A DNA stretch of 64,000 nt from CAZOKZ01 sp964580585 (GTDB taxonomy: Bacteria > Sumerlaeota > Sumerlaeia > SLMS01 > JAHLLQ01). Of this stretch, positions 27,501 through 35,325 are shown one piece after another; within the stretch, counting starts at the first letter, position 1, and every line of letters starts with the position of its first letter. The position numbers and the translations under genes were made by a program. Under the pieces are notes generated by a model. It made no database searches. It had not been told where the DNA came from and worked only from the letters and a program-made list of their open reading frames with translations. The DNA lies in assembly GCA_964580585.1 (NCBI GenBank), contig CAZOKZ010000009.1, forward strand, positions 36,373-100,372. The letters run 5' to 3'.

Positions 27501-29761
27501 TTTCTGAATCCGATTCGGAGCCAATCGATACCCCCCCCTTGGAACCAGAGTCTGTCCCGGTTCAGGAAGAACTCTCCGGGGAGAGCCATTCTCCAGATAA
27601 AGTTGGTCAGCCCGACATGTTTGACGACAGCCAGGAAAAAACCGAGGAGGGTGAATCCACGAGCAAGGAAGTTCACCTGGATTGGACCGACGGTGAAACG
27701 GGGACTCCGTATCAGACAGGAATGGAAGACGACTTCGAGCTGTCCCCCATAAAAATTCCGTCGCCAGACGATGAAGACGAAGAATCGCCGGTCTCCGAAA
27801 AAATTTTGGAGGACGAACGGCTGACGCCAGACCCGGTTTCGGTAGATTTGCTCGCTGACATGCAAGGTTTGCCACGCGAAAACATTCGCATGCACGACAC
27901 GACCGAAATTGCCGTGCACAAGTTGGACTTCAACACGCCGCGCTCCATGCGTCACGAGGTACCGCCAGTTGATGAGGACGATGAGGACGATGGAAACGAA
28001 ACACTGACCGAGGAAGAATCGCTCGAAGCGCGTCGAGCGCTCGAACGCACGCGTCGCGACCTGGAATTGTCGGGTGCGGGTGCTACACCGTTGCCGTTGC
28101 CTTCTCAGGTCTTGTCCGGTCTCGCAGGTGAACCTAACTACACCGATACCAGTACCGACGAATTGCTTCATGCCCACGATATCAGCCGGGAGGACCGCGA
28201 GGCGTTTCAGCAGCGTCACGAAGCTCGCCGCGCAGGTCCGGTGACGTGCACATTCTTTGCCCTGGTCGAAGACGTTGCCCCCCGCGCGCGCCAGGAATTC
28301 TTCCAACACCTTGCCATTCGTATGGATGCGACCAGCCGATTGGTTGTTTCGGGCGTTTCGGATCTTAAGATTATTCCGAAATCGATTCACGCACGGACGA
28401 CGATCCTGCCGACCGATTTGGTAACCGCGCCGGAACGTTGGAATGCGGCGGCCAGTTTTGCTCCCGAGGATTCGCTGCTTATTTCCGTCAGCCCCGACGT
28501 GCGTCTGGTTCCCGATTTTTGCGAGCGCGTTCGTAATGTGGCGGGCGGTCGGCCCAACTGCTATTTGTTCTACTCCGATTACATCGAATCGTCGGACGAA
28601 GAAGAAAAGAGCATCGCGTTACACGACCACCAGGGGTGCCCGCATGAGCGCTTCGAGTTTGGTCCGGTGCTCATGTACCGTTCGCGCGCGATTCACGCGC
28701 TTGGCGGTTTCAACGAATCGCTGCGCCACGCGTGGGAATACGACATGCACCTGCGGTTGATGCAGGAAGGGCTTTTTCACCGGGTTTCACCCGCGTTGTA
28801 CAAAGTCCTCAAACCCAGCCGCGACGAAGCGACCTCCGACGTGTTGCATTCGCCGGGCCGCGGAGTGCTGGGTGGTTTTTCGTATGTGTTTTATCCCGAG
28901 GATGTCGAAGCCGAGGTCACCGCCGTTTTCGAGCGCGCGTTGAAGGAAATCGGTGCATGGCTCGATCAACCGACTGTCGAGGTTCCGCAGCCCAAGGATA
29001 AACCTGCCGTCATGGGGTCTGTTGTGATTCCCGTTTTGAACCGCGCGAAATACATCGGCAATGCGATTGAGAAAGTAATCGAAGGAACGGCTCAGGATTT
29101 TGAAATCGTCGTTGTCGATAATGGTTCAACCGATGGCACGATCAAGATTGTCGAAGAATGGGCCGCCAAAGACGATCGCGTGCGGCTCGTGCATGGCACG
29201 GGCAAGTCAATTGCCTCGGCGCTCAACGAGGGCATTCGCGCTGCGCGCGGCAAGTACATTTGCCAGCTCGACAGCGACGACGAATATGTGCCCGAAACAT
29301 TGGAGAAAATGATCGCTCAACTCGAAAGCAACCCGAAGTGCGGGCTGGCGATCAGCTACTATCGCCTGATGGACGAAAAAGGCCGCGTGATCGAAGACGT
29401 GCCGCCCGTTCAACACACCGGTTACACCCGCAACCAGATTTTGCGCCGCGACGGGGCGGGTGCGGTGCGCGTGTTCCCCAAAGCGGTGCTCGAAGAGTTT
29501 GGTCTGTACGACGAAATCCAGTTCGGAAATTTCGGCGAAGACTACGACATGGTGCTCAAAGTGGGCGAAAAATACGACGTCGATCGCGTTCACGAGGTTC
29601 TGTATCACTATCGCCGCCATGCCGATAACACCGACGTGACCCGCGATCCCGAAATGAAATATCACAATAAAAACAACGCGCGTCAGCAGGCTTTGATTCG
29701 ACGCATGGAATTGAACGATAAACGAACCCACGTAAAGGAGCCGAAGCGGGACGGCGAATAA
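24563..29761 (+). CDS. Fusion: membrane nucleotide-sugar 4,6-dehydratase (FlaA1/CapD/PglF type), acidic linker, GT2 glycosyltransferase
   Basis: One 1732-residue frame joins three parts. Residues 1-640 are a complete WbpM/CapD/PglF-type protein: four hydrophobic helices, a CoA-binding-like Rossmann fold (LIVGAGDLAERTLREL), then an SDR domain with GAGGSIGSE, HAAAHKHVPLME, SSDKAVRPTSVMGATKR and GLRPGEKLHEE. Such enzymes turn UDP-GlcNAc into a 4-keto-6-deoxy sugar. Residues about 660-1155 are very rich in Glu, Asp, Pro and Ser and probably disordered. The C-terminus has a GT-A-like region (FYSDYIES, WEYDMHLRLMQEG) followed by a clear family 2 glycosyltransferase (GSVVIPVLNRAKYIG, VVVDNGSTDGT, QLDSDDEYVPE). 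ATG 24563 has AAGGG 12 bases upstream; an upstream TTG-type start at 24512 is less likely. A surface polysaccharide or protein glycosylation role is inferred. Confidence 0.85.
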   Translation: MSMLKSSLARRIALALTDLALLAIAWFSAYMIRQMLGSESMPLDKFPNPDYFDQMRVLLPWVALVHLGTFFLFKVYQGVLRYVSITELRAILAASCVTVGLLIGWNILAEGRESFLFMPVVGTLEGGTRVFRIPYGILLIYFMLSVMMTGGLRFSWRLWSEGRRRFDDDAQATLIVGAGDLAERTLRELLQSESSSFRPVCIVAKEPSRLGLKIHGTQVRGTIADIPQFLHDDQIGTVLIALDDDDPDVLSQVVQHCHEAKVAFHLIPTIRDVSSGRVEIRPLRRVKIEDLLGREPIDLHLPDERNYLRDEVVLITGAGGSIGSELCRQVAWCKPSVMILVGKGENSIHGIYHELKDLHPELLVCPLVADIRDENGMLRLFQIYRPTVVFHAAAHKHVPLMEVQPAEAVKNNVFGTAVVAFMAHQFAVKRFVLISSDKAVRPTSVMGATKRLAEMIVFSLAKQSGTIFQAVRFGNVLGSRGSVIPIFERQIAAGGPVTVTHPEVTRFFMTIPEAVNLVLQAGSNDGQGALYLLDMGKPVKVLDLVKNLITLSGLKVGTDIEIRFTGLRPGEKLHEELLTEGENIESTEIPKISRTMPFDVPGWADIQTLLLELREMAEHSDAASVLKRLRSVIDDYHPGELAELTDEQALAAKFEKARLNVERSSENARFSLGLLAEASVPKSIVIESPAPSSTAQPELFPQDQNEIPTEPGVHPAVVRKSGDELVQPIAETPVEPESEDTEPPASEMQMGTDAVSVTFHEHETLEEHPEEDAPVAIVPESAPEESLVSEESASVDEEEPIEPAPELPAVGSEEISSEESKVEPDTVNVQSVAFREPPIEGGESDTSVPVPPTDIVPEASDLVSEDELPSDELIDETLSEQVAEDPVLEEPAVEDDIPMADLLADAFGDEMGAAPADDTPESEPESQPEPVAEAEPAPERIEEQQDLDGSPSKEDEDSIESSDDIVELTLEAEEVEEESISESDSEPIDTPPLEPESVPVQEELSGESHSPDKVGQPDMFDDSQEKTEEGESTSKEVHLDWTDGETGTPYQTGMEDDFELSPIKIPSPDDEDEESPVSEKILEDERLTPDPVSVDLLADMQGLPRENIRMHDTTEIAVHKLDFNTPRSMRHEVPPVDEDDEDDGNETLTEEESLEARRALERTRRDLELSGAGATPLPLPSQVLSGLAGEPNYTDTSTDELLHAHDISREDREAFQQRHEARRAGPVTCTFFALVEDVAPRARQEFFQHLAIRMDATSRLVVSGVSDLKIIPKSIHARTTILPTDLVTAPERWNAAASFAPEDSLLISVSPDVRLVPDFCERVRNVAGGRPNCYLFYSDYIESSDEEEKSIALHDHQGCPHERFEFGPVLMYRSRAIHALGGFNESLRHAWEYDMHLRLMQEGLFHRVSPALYKVLKPSRDEATSDVLHSPGRGVLGGFSYVFYPEDVEAEVTAVFERALKEIGAWLDQPTVEVPQPKDKPAVMGSVVIPVLNRAKYIGNAIEKVIEGTAQDFEIVVVDNGSTDGTIKIVEEWAAKDDRVRLVHGTGKSIASALNEGIRAARGKYICQLDSDDEYVPETLEKMIAQLESNPKCGLAISYYRLMDEKGRVIEDVPPVQHTGYTRNQILRRDGAGAVRVFPKAVLEEFGLYDEIQFGNFGEDYDMVLKVGEKYDVDRVHEVLYHYRRHADNTDVTRDPEMKYHNKNNARQQALIRRMELNDKRTHVKEPKRDGE

Positions 29762-29896
29762 AGTCCAGCCGGATTTCGGCCCGGAACTTGTTTTGAAATT
29801 TCGGTAATGAAGACCCTGGCGCTCGATGCCCCCCGACGCGCTCACACCGCATTGCCCTGAAAAACGAACACTCGGACACGGAGAAGCAGGAACCCC

Positions 29897-30601
29897 ATGA
29901 CCTCACAATTTCCCAAACCGCCCATCACCGGCTCGATTAAATCGCTCGGACTCAAGCGTCGCAAAAAATACCGTCTGCGCCGTCGAAATTATAGCTTGAA
30001 CCCCGTCTTCGATCCTATGCTCGAAGACCTGGATATCCAGGAAATGGGCGGTTCCGAGCTAAAAGGCGAGCTGGATCGCATGCGTGGCGACCTTGCACAG
30101 GCCCAGGAAGGCCTTCGTGAAGCCCAGGAACGCGCCCTGCGCGCCCGCGCCGACATCGAAAACCAACGCCGCCGACACCTGAAAGAAAAAGACGACCTGC
30201 GCAAATTCGCCCAGGAAGACATGATGCGCGCGATGCTCCAACCCATGGATCACTTCGCGCTCGCACTGCAATCGCTCGATACGGCTACCGATGTGCATGC
30301 CGTGCGCCAGGGGGTCGAAATGATCCATCGCGAGATTATGGGTGTGTTGCAGGGCTACGGTTTGGAAGAAGTCGTGCCAGTTGGCGAGACCTTCGATCCA
30401 AACCTGCACGAAGCGGTTGGTACCGCCGCCGACCCGGAAAAACCCGACAACACGATCCTGTCTGTCATGCGCTCCGGTTGGGTCATGCGAGGCCGCGTTC
30501 TGCGCCCCGCCATGGTCCAAGTGAACAAAACCGGCGCCACCCCGACGCCCACGGCAACGCCCTCGTCCATTTCGGAAGCCGATTTTGATTTGGACGAGTG
30601 A
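29897..30601 (+). CDS. grpE: Nucleotide exchange factor GrpE
   Basis: This 234-residue protein has the GrpE layout. A long coiled coil (about 50-105, with RARADIENQRRRHLKEKDDL) is followed by the beta domain (YGLEEVVPVGETFDPNLHEAVG; GWVMRGRVLRPAMVQVNK). GrpE releases ADP from DnaK. The N-terminus is unusually basic (LKRRKKYRLRRRNYS) instead of acidic and disordered, and the C-terminus has a Thr/Pro tail and acidic end. ATG 29897 has AGGAA upstream. No dnaK, dnaJ or hrcA is adjacent. Confidence 0.9.
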   Translation: MTSQFPKPPITGSIKSLGLKRRKKYRLRRRNYSLNPVFDPMLEDLDIQEMGGSELKGELDRMRGDLAQAQEGLREAQERALRARADIENQRRRHLKEKDDLRKFAQEDMMRAMLQPMDHFALALQSLDTATDVHAVRQGVEMIHREIMGVLQGYGLEEVVPVGETFDPNLHEAVGTAADPEKPDNTILSVMRSGWVMRGRVLRPAMVQVNKTGATPTPTATPSSISEADFDLDE

Positions 30602-30633
30602 CGAGCGTTTCAACAAAGTTGATGGAAACCAAC

Positions 30634-30664
30634 CACACCCCGCTGCATTGCGCAGCGGGGTGTG
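30634..30664. terminator. Strong hairpin terminator between convergent genes
   Basis: CACACCCCGCTGC and GCAGCGGGGTGTG form a perfect 13-bp stem with a five-base loop between the ends of grpE (plus) and the lipoprotein gene (minus). It lacks a T-tract, so it may act as a bidirectional or 3'-end-protecting structure. Confidence 0.7.
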
Positions 30665-30674
30665 TGATAGATGA

Positions 30675-31199
30675 TCAAAAAGATTTTCCAGCAAACGGAT
30701 CGGAGTTGTGAAGTTCAGGTGGGTGCGTATAAAAACTCAATCCATCGTGCCAAGATGGATTTGAATTATAATATGCAGGCTGTTCAATCGAGGTTATTTC
30801 AAAATAAATGTTAAACCCCCATGCTGCCTGACCCATTTCCCAACCTTCTTTTTCACTTACTTCAAATGGGATTCCAAACATTTGACCCGAAAAATAACCA
30901 TTGAAAATGCACAGGTCGTTTTCTGGTAATTTATCAACGTTTCTAATCCAAACGTATGCGGGTTCTTCGAGTGGTTCGCCATTAAGTTTTTCAACTCGTA
31001 AAGTAGTTACGCCCGTCAGTGGGCGGTGATTTTCCCGGTGTCCCTCCAGCGTTAAATATTTACCAAGATCATAACCAAAGGGTTTTCGATAGGGTATGGA
31101 CGAGTCATAAAATGATGCGGGTTGTTTGGTCGAACATCCGCTCAACACCATCGTGAAAAGAACAAACACCAAACTGAATTTCCACAAATGTGTTTTCAT
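30675..31199 (-). CDS. Lipoprotein of unknown function
   Basis: A 174-residue lipoprotein has signal MKTHLWKFSLVFVLF and lipobox VLSGC. The mature part is polar with many Tyr and Asn and no recognised domain. ATG 31199 overlaps the stop codon of the upstream WPF-repeat gene by four bases, so translation is probably coupled; an in-frame TTG at 31217 is less likely. Base composition is more AT-rich than its neighbour. Confidence 0.7.
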   Translation of the reverse strand: MKTHLWKFSLVFVLFTMVLSGCSTKQPASFYDSSIPYRKPFGYDLGKYLTLEGHRENHRPLTGVTTLRVEKLNGEPLEEPAYVWIRNVDKLPENDLCIFNGYFSGQMFGIPFEVSEKEGWEMGQAAWGFNIYFEITSIEQPAYYNSNPSWHDGLSFYTHPPELHNSDPFAGKSF

Positions 31200-32887
31200 C
31201 TTCCCAGCACTTTCCAATCAACCTCACCATCCACACTATCCCGTTTCAGCAATCCCCATAAGATACTTAACTGACTTTCTTCCAAGCCATCGACTGATAC
31301 GTTCTTTTCCGACTTCCAAATAAGGAAATCCGACTTTGTGGTTTCCGATCCGTTCACCTCGCGGTCGTGGCGCCATGCGCCCCACAGCCAGCGCTCGTGA
31401 TCTTCGCCTGTGCGCGGGTTGAAGCGATGCGACCACACCGTCCACAGCGGCGCCCAGTTGCGGTCGAGCGCTTCGGCTTCCGAGTACGGCAGAAGGTGCG
31501 GCGCGCTGGTGTATTGCTCGCCGTCGGCGCGTTCGATGTGGCGTTTGATCGGGAACAAAAACGAGCGTTCCTCGTGGCGTTCGCCGTCTTTCCAATCTTT
31601 CGATTGTTTGCCCCAAAACGGCAGCAGCAACCGGCGGTCGAATGTGTAGTCACGGTACTCGTTAAAGCGCCGATGATAAAACGGCCACGCGATGGTTTGG
31701 CGGAAACGTTTTTCGTTGGAGTAGCGCAGATAAAGTGGGAACACTCCGCCGCCTTCCATCGGGCCGGGCGATTGCAACTCCATCGGATCGTCTGCGCGAA
31801 ATTGTGGATCGACCGGAATGCGCGTTGTCCATCGGATCAGGAACCATAACACGCGATGATGGCGAATGCCCTGGCGCAGATTGTCGTCTTCCATATACGC
31901 CGCCGCTGCCCACCCGCGCGATTGGCGACCTTTCATTTTCAGCTCGCCGTAAAACGGAAAGAGCATCTTGTAATCGAACGTGGGTTGGTGCGCTTTACCG
32001 TAAAACGGCAGGAACAACGTCATGGTGTTGGGTGGTCCGCCGTCGGGATCGACTTCGTATCGATATTGCCCAAGCGGCCACAGCCAATACCCGCGCGTGA
32101 ATTCGCCGGGGCGCTTGATGCGCGAGGCTAACGGCCAGAGGCGAAAACCGGAAACCGTTTCCGCGTCGTAGAGTCCAAAGATGGGCCAGATAAACGATCG
32201 CAGGGTGACTTTTTCGCCGTCGTCGAGGGTCTTTTCGCTCTTTACGAACAGCGGCCAGAGGATCATCTGGATGCGGTCGCGATTCCAATAACCGCGAAAG
32301 TCGCCGTAAAACGGCAACGCGGCGGTGAAATTCTGAGGACGCGGTGGAAACAACGGCACGAGCACGCGAGCGTTTTCCGCGCGCCAGAAAAACGGAAACA
32401 GCACGAAGTAGCGCCCGCGAATCGGTTCACCACGCAGACCGCTCTGTTCGCCTTGCCAGTAAAACGGAATCAAAAACGCGTGCGACACCGGCTTGTCCTC
32501 GGTGTCGATGGCCGAAGCGCTGTGCCAGAAGGGAAATACCGCGAGTGCGGTGCGATCCTTGAGCGCCCAGTGTTCCGGTTCGTACTTCCACCGCACCAAA
32601 GGCCAGAGCACGTTGACGGATTCTTCGCCGGTTTGTTTGTCGAGCTTGCGTGTGTAAAATGGGTAAACGGCTTTGAAGAGCGTGGTGGATGTTTCGACGT
32701 CTTTATACACGGGCCAAAACGATTCGCGCCGGGTGATTTGCGCGTCGGGCACGTCGTCGAGCGGCACGGGCATGGGGCGTGTTGTAACGTTGGCCGACGC
32801 GAGCCATGGCAGCAGGGTGCACACGAGCACCAGTGCCGCGAAGACACGGTGTTGGATGGGGAAGGAGTTTCTCAGCGATTCAGCCAT
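31196..32887 (-). CDS. Exported protein built of WPF/FPFY aromatic repeats
   Basis: A 563-residue exported protein (signal about 1-35, ending LPWLASA) contains roughly eighteen copies of a hydrophobic-aromatic-Pro-aromatic motif: FWPVYK, VLWPLV, VFPFWH, LIPFYW, LFPFFW, ALPFYG, ILWPLF, FIWPIF, RLWPLA, LWPLGQ, LFLPFYG, MLFPFYG, FPLYLRY, AWPFYH, LLPFWG and FLFPIK. They are spaced about 20-35 residues apart, with charged, Arg-rich stretches between. The pattern suggests a repetitive beta structure such as a barrel or propeller at the outer membrane. No enzyme motif was recognised. The frame continues upstream, but ATG 32887 starts the signal peptide and follows the kinase gene by 23 bases. Confidence 0.75.
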   Translation of the reverse strand: MAESLRNSFPIQHRVFAALVLVCTLLPWLASANVTTRPMPVPLDDVPDAQITRRESFWPVYKDVETSTTLFKAVYPFYTRKLDKQTGEESVNVLWPLVRWKYEPEHWALKDRTALAVFPFWHSASAIDTEDKPVSHAFLIPFYWQGEQSGLRGEPIRGRYFVLFPFFWRAENARVLVPLFPPRPQNFTAALPFYGDFRGYWNRDRIQMILWPLFVKSEKTLDDGEKVTLRSFIWPIFGLYDAETVSGFRLWPLASRIKRPGEFTRGYWLWPLGQYRYEVDPDGGPPNTMTLFLPFYGKAHQPTFDYKMLFPFYGELKMKGRQSRGWAAAAYMEDDNLRQGIRHHRVLWFLIRWTTRIPVDPQFRADDPMELQSPGPMEGGGVFPLYLRYSNEKRFRQTIAWPFYHRRFNEYRDYTFDRRLLLPFWGKQSKDWKDGERHEERSFLFPIKRHIERADGEQYTSAPHLLPYSEAEALDRNWAPLWTVWSHRFNPRTGEDHERWLWGAWRHDREVNGSETTKSDFLIWKSEKNVSVDGLEESQLSILWGLLKRDSVDGEVDWKVLGR

Positions 32888-32910
32888 CGTGTGGTGGCGG
32901 GACTGGGTAT

Positions 32911-34635
32911 TCAGTCCTCTTCCGCCGTTTCCTTGGAATCCGGCATATCGATGAACGGAATGCGAATCTTGAATGTCGTGCCGACGTTTTCTTCCGACTC
33001 GACCGTCATCGTGCCGCCCATGTCTTCGATGGCTTTCTTGCACATGGGCAAGCCTAACCCCGTGCCACTGGAACCTTTTGTGGTGTAGAAGGGCAGGAAA
33101 ATTTTCGCCAGCTTCTCGCGCGCAATGCCGGACCCGTTGTCTTTCACGGTGATCGTTACCGAATTGTCGGGCAGCAACGCGGTCGTCACCATGATGTTGC
33201 CTTGCTTGTGGGTGATCGCTTCGAGCCCGTTGACGAACAGGTTCATTAACGTGCGTTGAAGGCCAAGTTCGTCCATCAAACGCGGTTCGATGTCTTCTTC
33301 GATATCGAGCTCGAGCGTGATGCCCTTGCTGATCAATTTTTCTTCGATTTCTTCTGCTGTTTGGCAGATCAGGTCGTTGACGTCTGTGTAAACCAGCTTC
33401 GGTTTTTTGTTGCTTGAATACTCGAGCATGTCCTTGACCAGCTTGCTGATCTTGTCGATGCCTCGATTGACAACGCCCCAGGCTTCACCCGCCGATTCGA
33501 GGTTTTTCTTGTCCAGCGCGCGGTTCAGCAATTCGCTGCCGCCCTGCATCATCAGAAGGATGTTCTTCACGTTGTGGCTGATGCCCGCGACGGTTTCTCC
33601 CACGGCGGCGAGGCGTTCGCGGTGAACGGCTTCCTGGCGCATGCGATGGTTTTCGAGTGCCAGCGAAAGTTCGCGCGCAATCATCGTCACGAACGAGAGG
33701 TCTTCTTTCTCGAATGGACGCGCCGACGAGCTCGTGTCCATGTGGATCACACCCATCACGATGCCCGCTTGGGTCATCGGCACACAAATGGCCGAGCGAA
33801 TCTGGTTCACCATAATCGATTCGCTGGCGTCGAAACGCGAATCCATCTGTGCGTCCTGGCTCAAGACGGCGACTTTGTCCTTCAGCACTTGTTCAAGGAT
33901 GGTGCGCGAAATCGACACGCGGCTTGGCGTAATGGGTTGGTCACGGTACTTGACCGCTTGTACTTCGAGTTCATTGGCTTCGGGTGCGTAACGCGTCATG
34001 ATGACACCGCGGTCGGCGGTGATGGCTTCGAACAGCAGATCGAGCACGCGTTGGAGGGCATCCTTCTCGGACATGTCCTCGATTTCGCGGATCAGTTCGG
34101 ACAGTTTGTACAACGTCGCCAGCCGGTTGTTGACACGCAGGAGCGCATGGCTGTCGGTGCGTTCTTTCGGCGAGACCTCGAAGAACGAGGATTTGTCACC
34201 GAGCGCATCCATTTCCTCGCTGTGGATAACCGAGTGGGTTTGTGGTTTGTCGCCTCTCTCCAGGTCGTCGGTGAACTCGACGATCGACATGCCGCCGAGC
34301 GGTTCGTCGTCTGCGGTGGGAGCCTGGCTGGGCGATTCGTTCAGAAACTCGAACTCAATGGCGCCAAACGTGACCATGTCGCGATGGTGCAGCGTCATCT
34401 GGGTGATGCGCTCGTTGTTCACCATCGTGCCGTTGGAGGAATTCAGGTCTTGAAGAATGTAGAAACTGCCTCGTTTGTCGATTCGAGCATGAAAGCGCGA
34501 AACGGAATCCAATCCCATGACAATCGTGTTGGACGGATGACGTCCAACGGTCGCGGAGTCGTGAATCTCGTAGGCTTCTTCCAACTGGTCCTTGTTCGAA
34601 ATGGGAACCAGCTTGGCGCACAGTGAATCGTTCAT
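32911..34635 (-). CDS. FHA-GAF sensor histidine kinase
   Basis: This cytosolic 574-residue kinase has an N-terminal FHA phosphothreonine-binding domain (about 20-95: TVGRHPSNTIV, SRFHARI, LNSSNGTMVN). A GAF domain lies at about 185-330, then a histidine kinase core with ERLAAVGETVAGISHNVKN (His354) and an ATPase domain with DNGSGIA and GSSGTGLGLPM. The FHA domain implies input from a Ser/Thr kinase; one is encoded at 53.8 kb. No response regulator is adjacent. The upstream gap to the PEGA gene is 91 bases. Confidence 0.92.
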   Translation of the reverse strand: MNDSLCAKLVPISNKDQLEEAYEIHDSATVGRHPSNTIVMGLDSVSRFHARIDKRGSFYILQDLNSSNGTMVNNERITQMTLHHRDMVTFGAIEFEFLNESPSQAPTADDEPLGGMSIVEFTDDLERGDKPQTHSVIHSEEMDALGDKSSFFEVSPKERTDSHALLRVNNRLATLYKLSELIREIEDMSEKDALQRVLDLLFEAITADRGVIMTRYAPEANELEVQAVKYRDQPITPSRVSISRTILEQVLKDKVAVLSQDAQMDSRFDASESIMVNQIRSAICVPMTQAGIVMGVIHMDTSSSARPFEKEDLSFVTMIARELSLALENHRMRQEAVHRERLAAVGETVAGISHNVKNILLMMQGGSELLNRALDKKNLESAGEAWGVVNRGIDKISKLVKDMLEYSSNKKPKLVYTDVNDLICQTAEEIEEKLISKGITLELDIEEDIEPRLMDELGLQRTLMNLFVNGLEAITHKQGNIMVTTALLPDNSVTITVKDNGSGIAREKLAKIFLPFYTTKGSSGTGLGLPMCKKAIEDMGGTMTVESEENVGTTFKIRIPFIDMPDSKETAEED

Positions 34636-34726
34636 TGTGAATCCGTCTCGGTCCTCGGCGAGGCAAGGGTGCGCGCGGTGATCGTCGGGATGAACTGACC
34701 GCGCAGAAGATTATTTCTATTTCACG

Positions 34727-35101
34727 TTATTCAACTATTTCGGGTTTGGCAATCTCGGATTCGGGACGCAGGTCAAAATGCACATGTTTGGTGTCGCGGA
34801 CAGGAAACGGCATCATTTCCATCAGCAAATCAACGCCGGGCCACAAATAGACCGGCGCATGAAAGCGCTCGCGCGTGACACCGGTCTCGTAGCCATCCAA
34901 TTCAGCCTGGAAATCATAGTACCAATACCAGGTAAACGGCATTTCCGTTGGTGTGCGGCCAATGTGGACGTCGTTCATCATCACATCGGCTCCCGGAGGC
35001 GACGACGTTACCACGACTTTGCTTCGTACACACCCGCCCAGCAGTAACGCCGCGGCGGCCAACGCCAGTCCCTTCGAGATGGCTGGTTTCAACATATTCA
35101 T
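34727..35101 (-). CDS. PEGA-domain lipoprotein
   Basis: A 124-residue lipoprotein has lipobox LLGGC. Its mature N-terminus is a PEGA domain: VVVTSSPPGADVMMNDVHIG with a following GRTPTEMPF. PEGA domains are beta folds found on exported and surface proteins. The C-terminal part is short and without a known domain. ATG 35101 (MNMLKP) or the ATG two codons later both precede the signal peptide. Confidence 0.8.
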   Translation of the reverse strand: MNMLKPAISKGLALAAAALLLGGCVRSKVVVTSSPPGADVMMNDVHIGRTPTEMPFTWYWYYDFQAELDGYETGVTRERFHAPVYLWPGVDLLMEMMPFPVRDTKHVHFDLRPESEIAKPEIVE

Positions 35102-35187
35102 CAGGCCTTCCGTGGTTCAAAATCCAGTATTGTTACCCATCAAATTGAATCTCCCGAGCCGGGCAGGGGTGTCAAGCGGGGCCTTCT

Positions 35188-35309
35188 AGGAACTCCCGGG
35201 GCCTCCAATCTCTTCATTGCACTTCGGACTCAGGCTCCGGTCGCGTACCGATGTACGCTTCCATCGCCTTCGCCTCGCGCGCCTCGATCTTGGAGGCCCG
35301 GAAGTTCCT
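35188..35309. repeat. Long intergenic palindrome
   Basis: Arms of about 23 bases, AGGAACTCCCGGGGCCTCCA and its imperfect reverse complement in GGAGGCCCGGAAGTTCCT, flank a ~75-base loop. The loop contains a smaller GTAC-CGAT-GTAC palindrome. It fills the gap between two minus-strand genes. It may be an interspersed element or a cruciform or RNA structure; no coding potential was recognised. Confidence 0.6.
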
Positions 35310-35325
35310 GGGTCCAAAAAGAAAT

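Noticed and set aside
27434..28390. 318-residue minus-strand frame in the acidic linker region
   Set aside because: Glu/Asp/Pro-rich coding sequence read backwards gives Arg/Phe-rich low-complexity frames; no family features.
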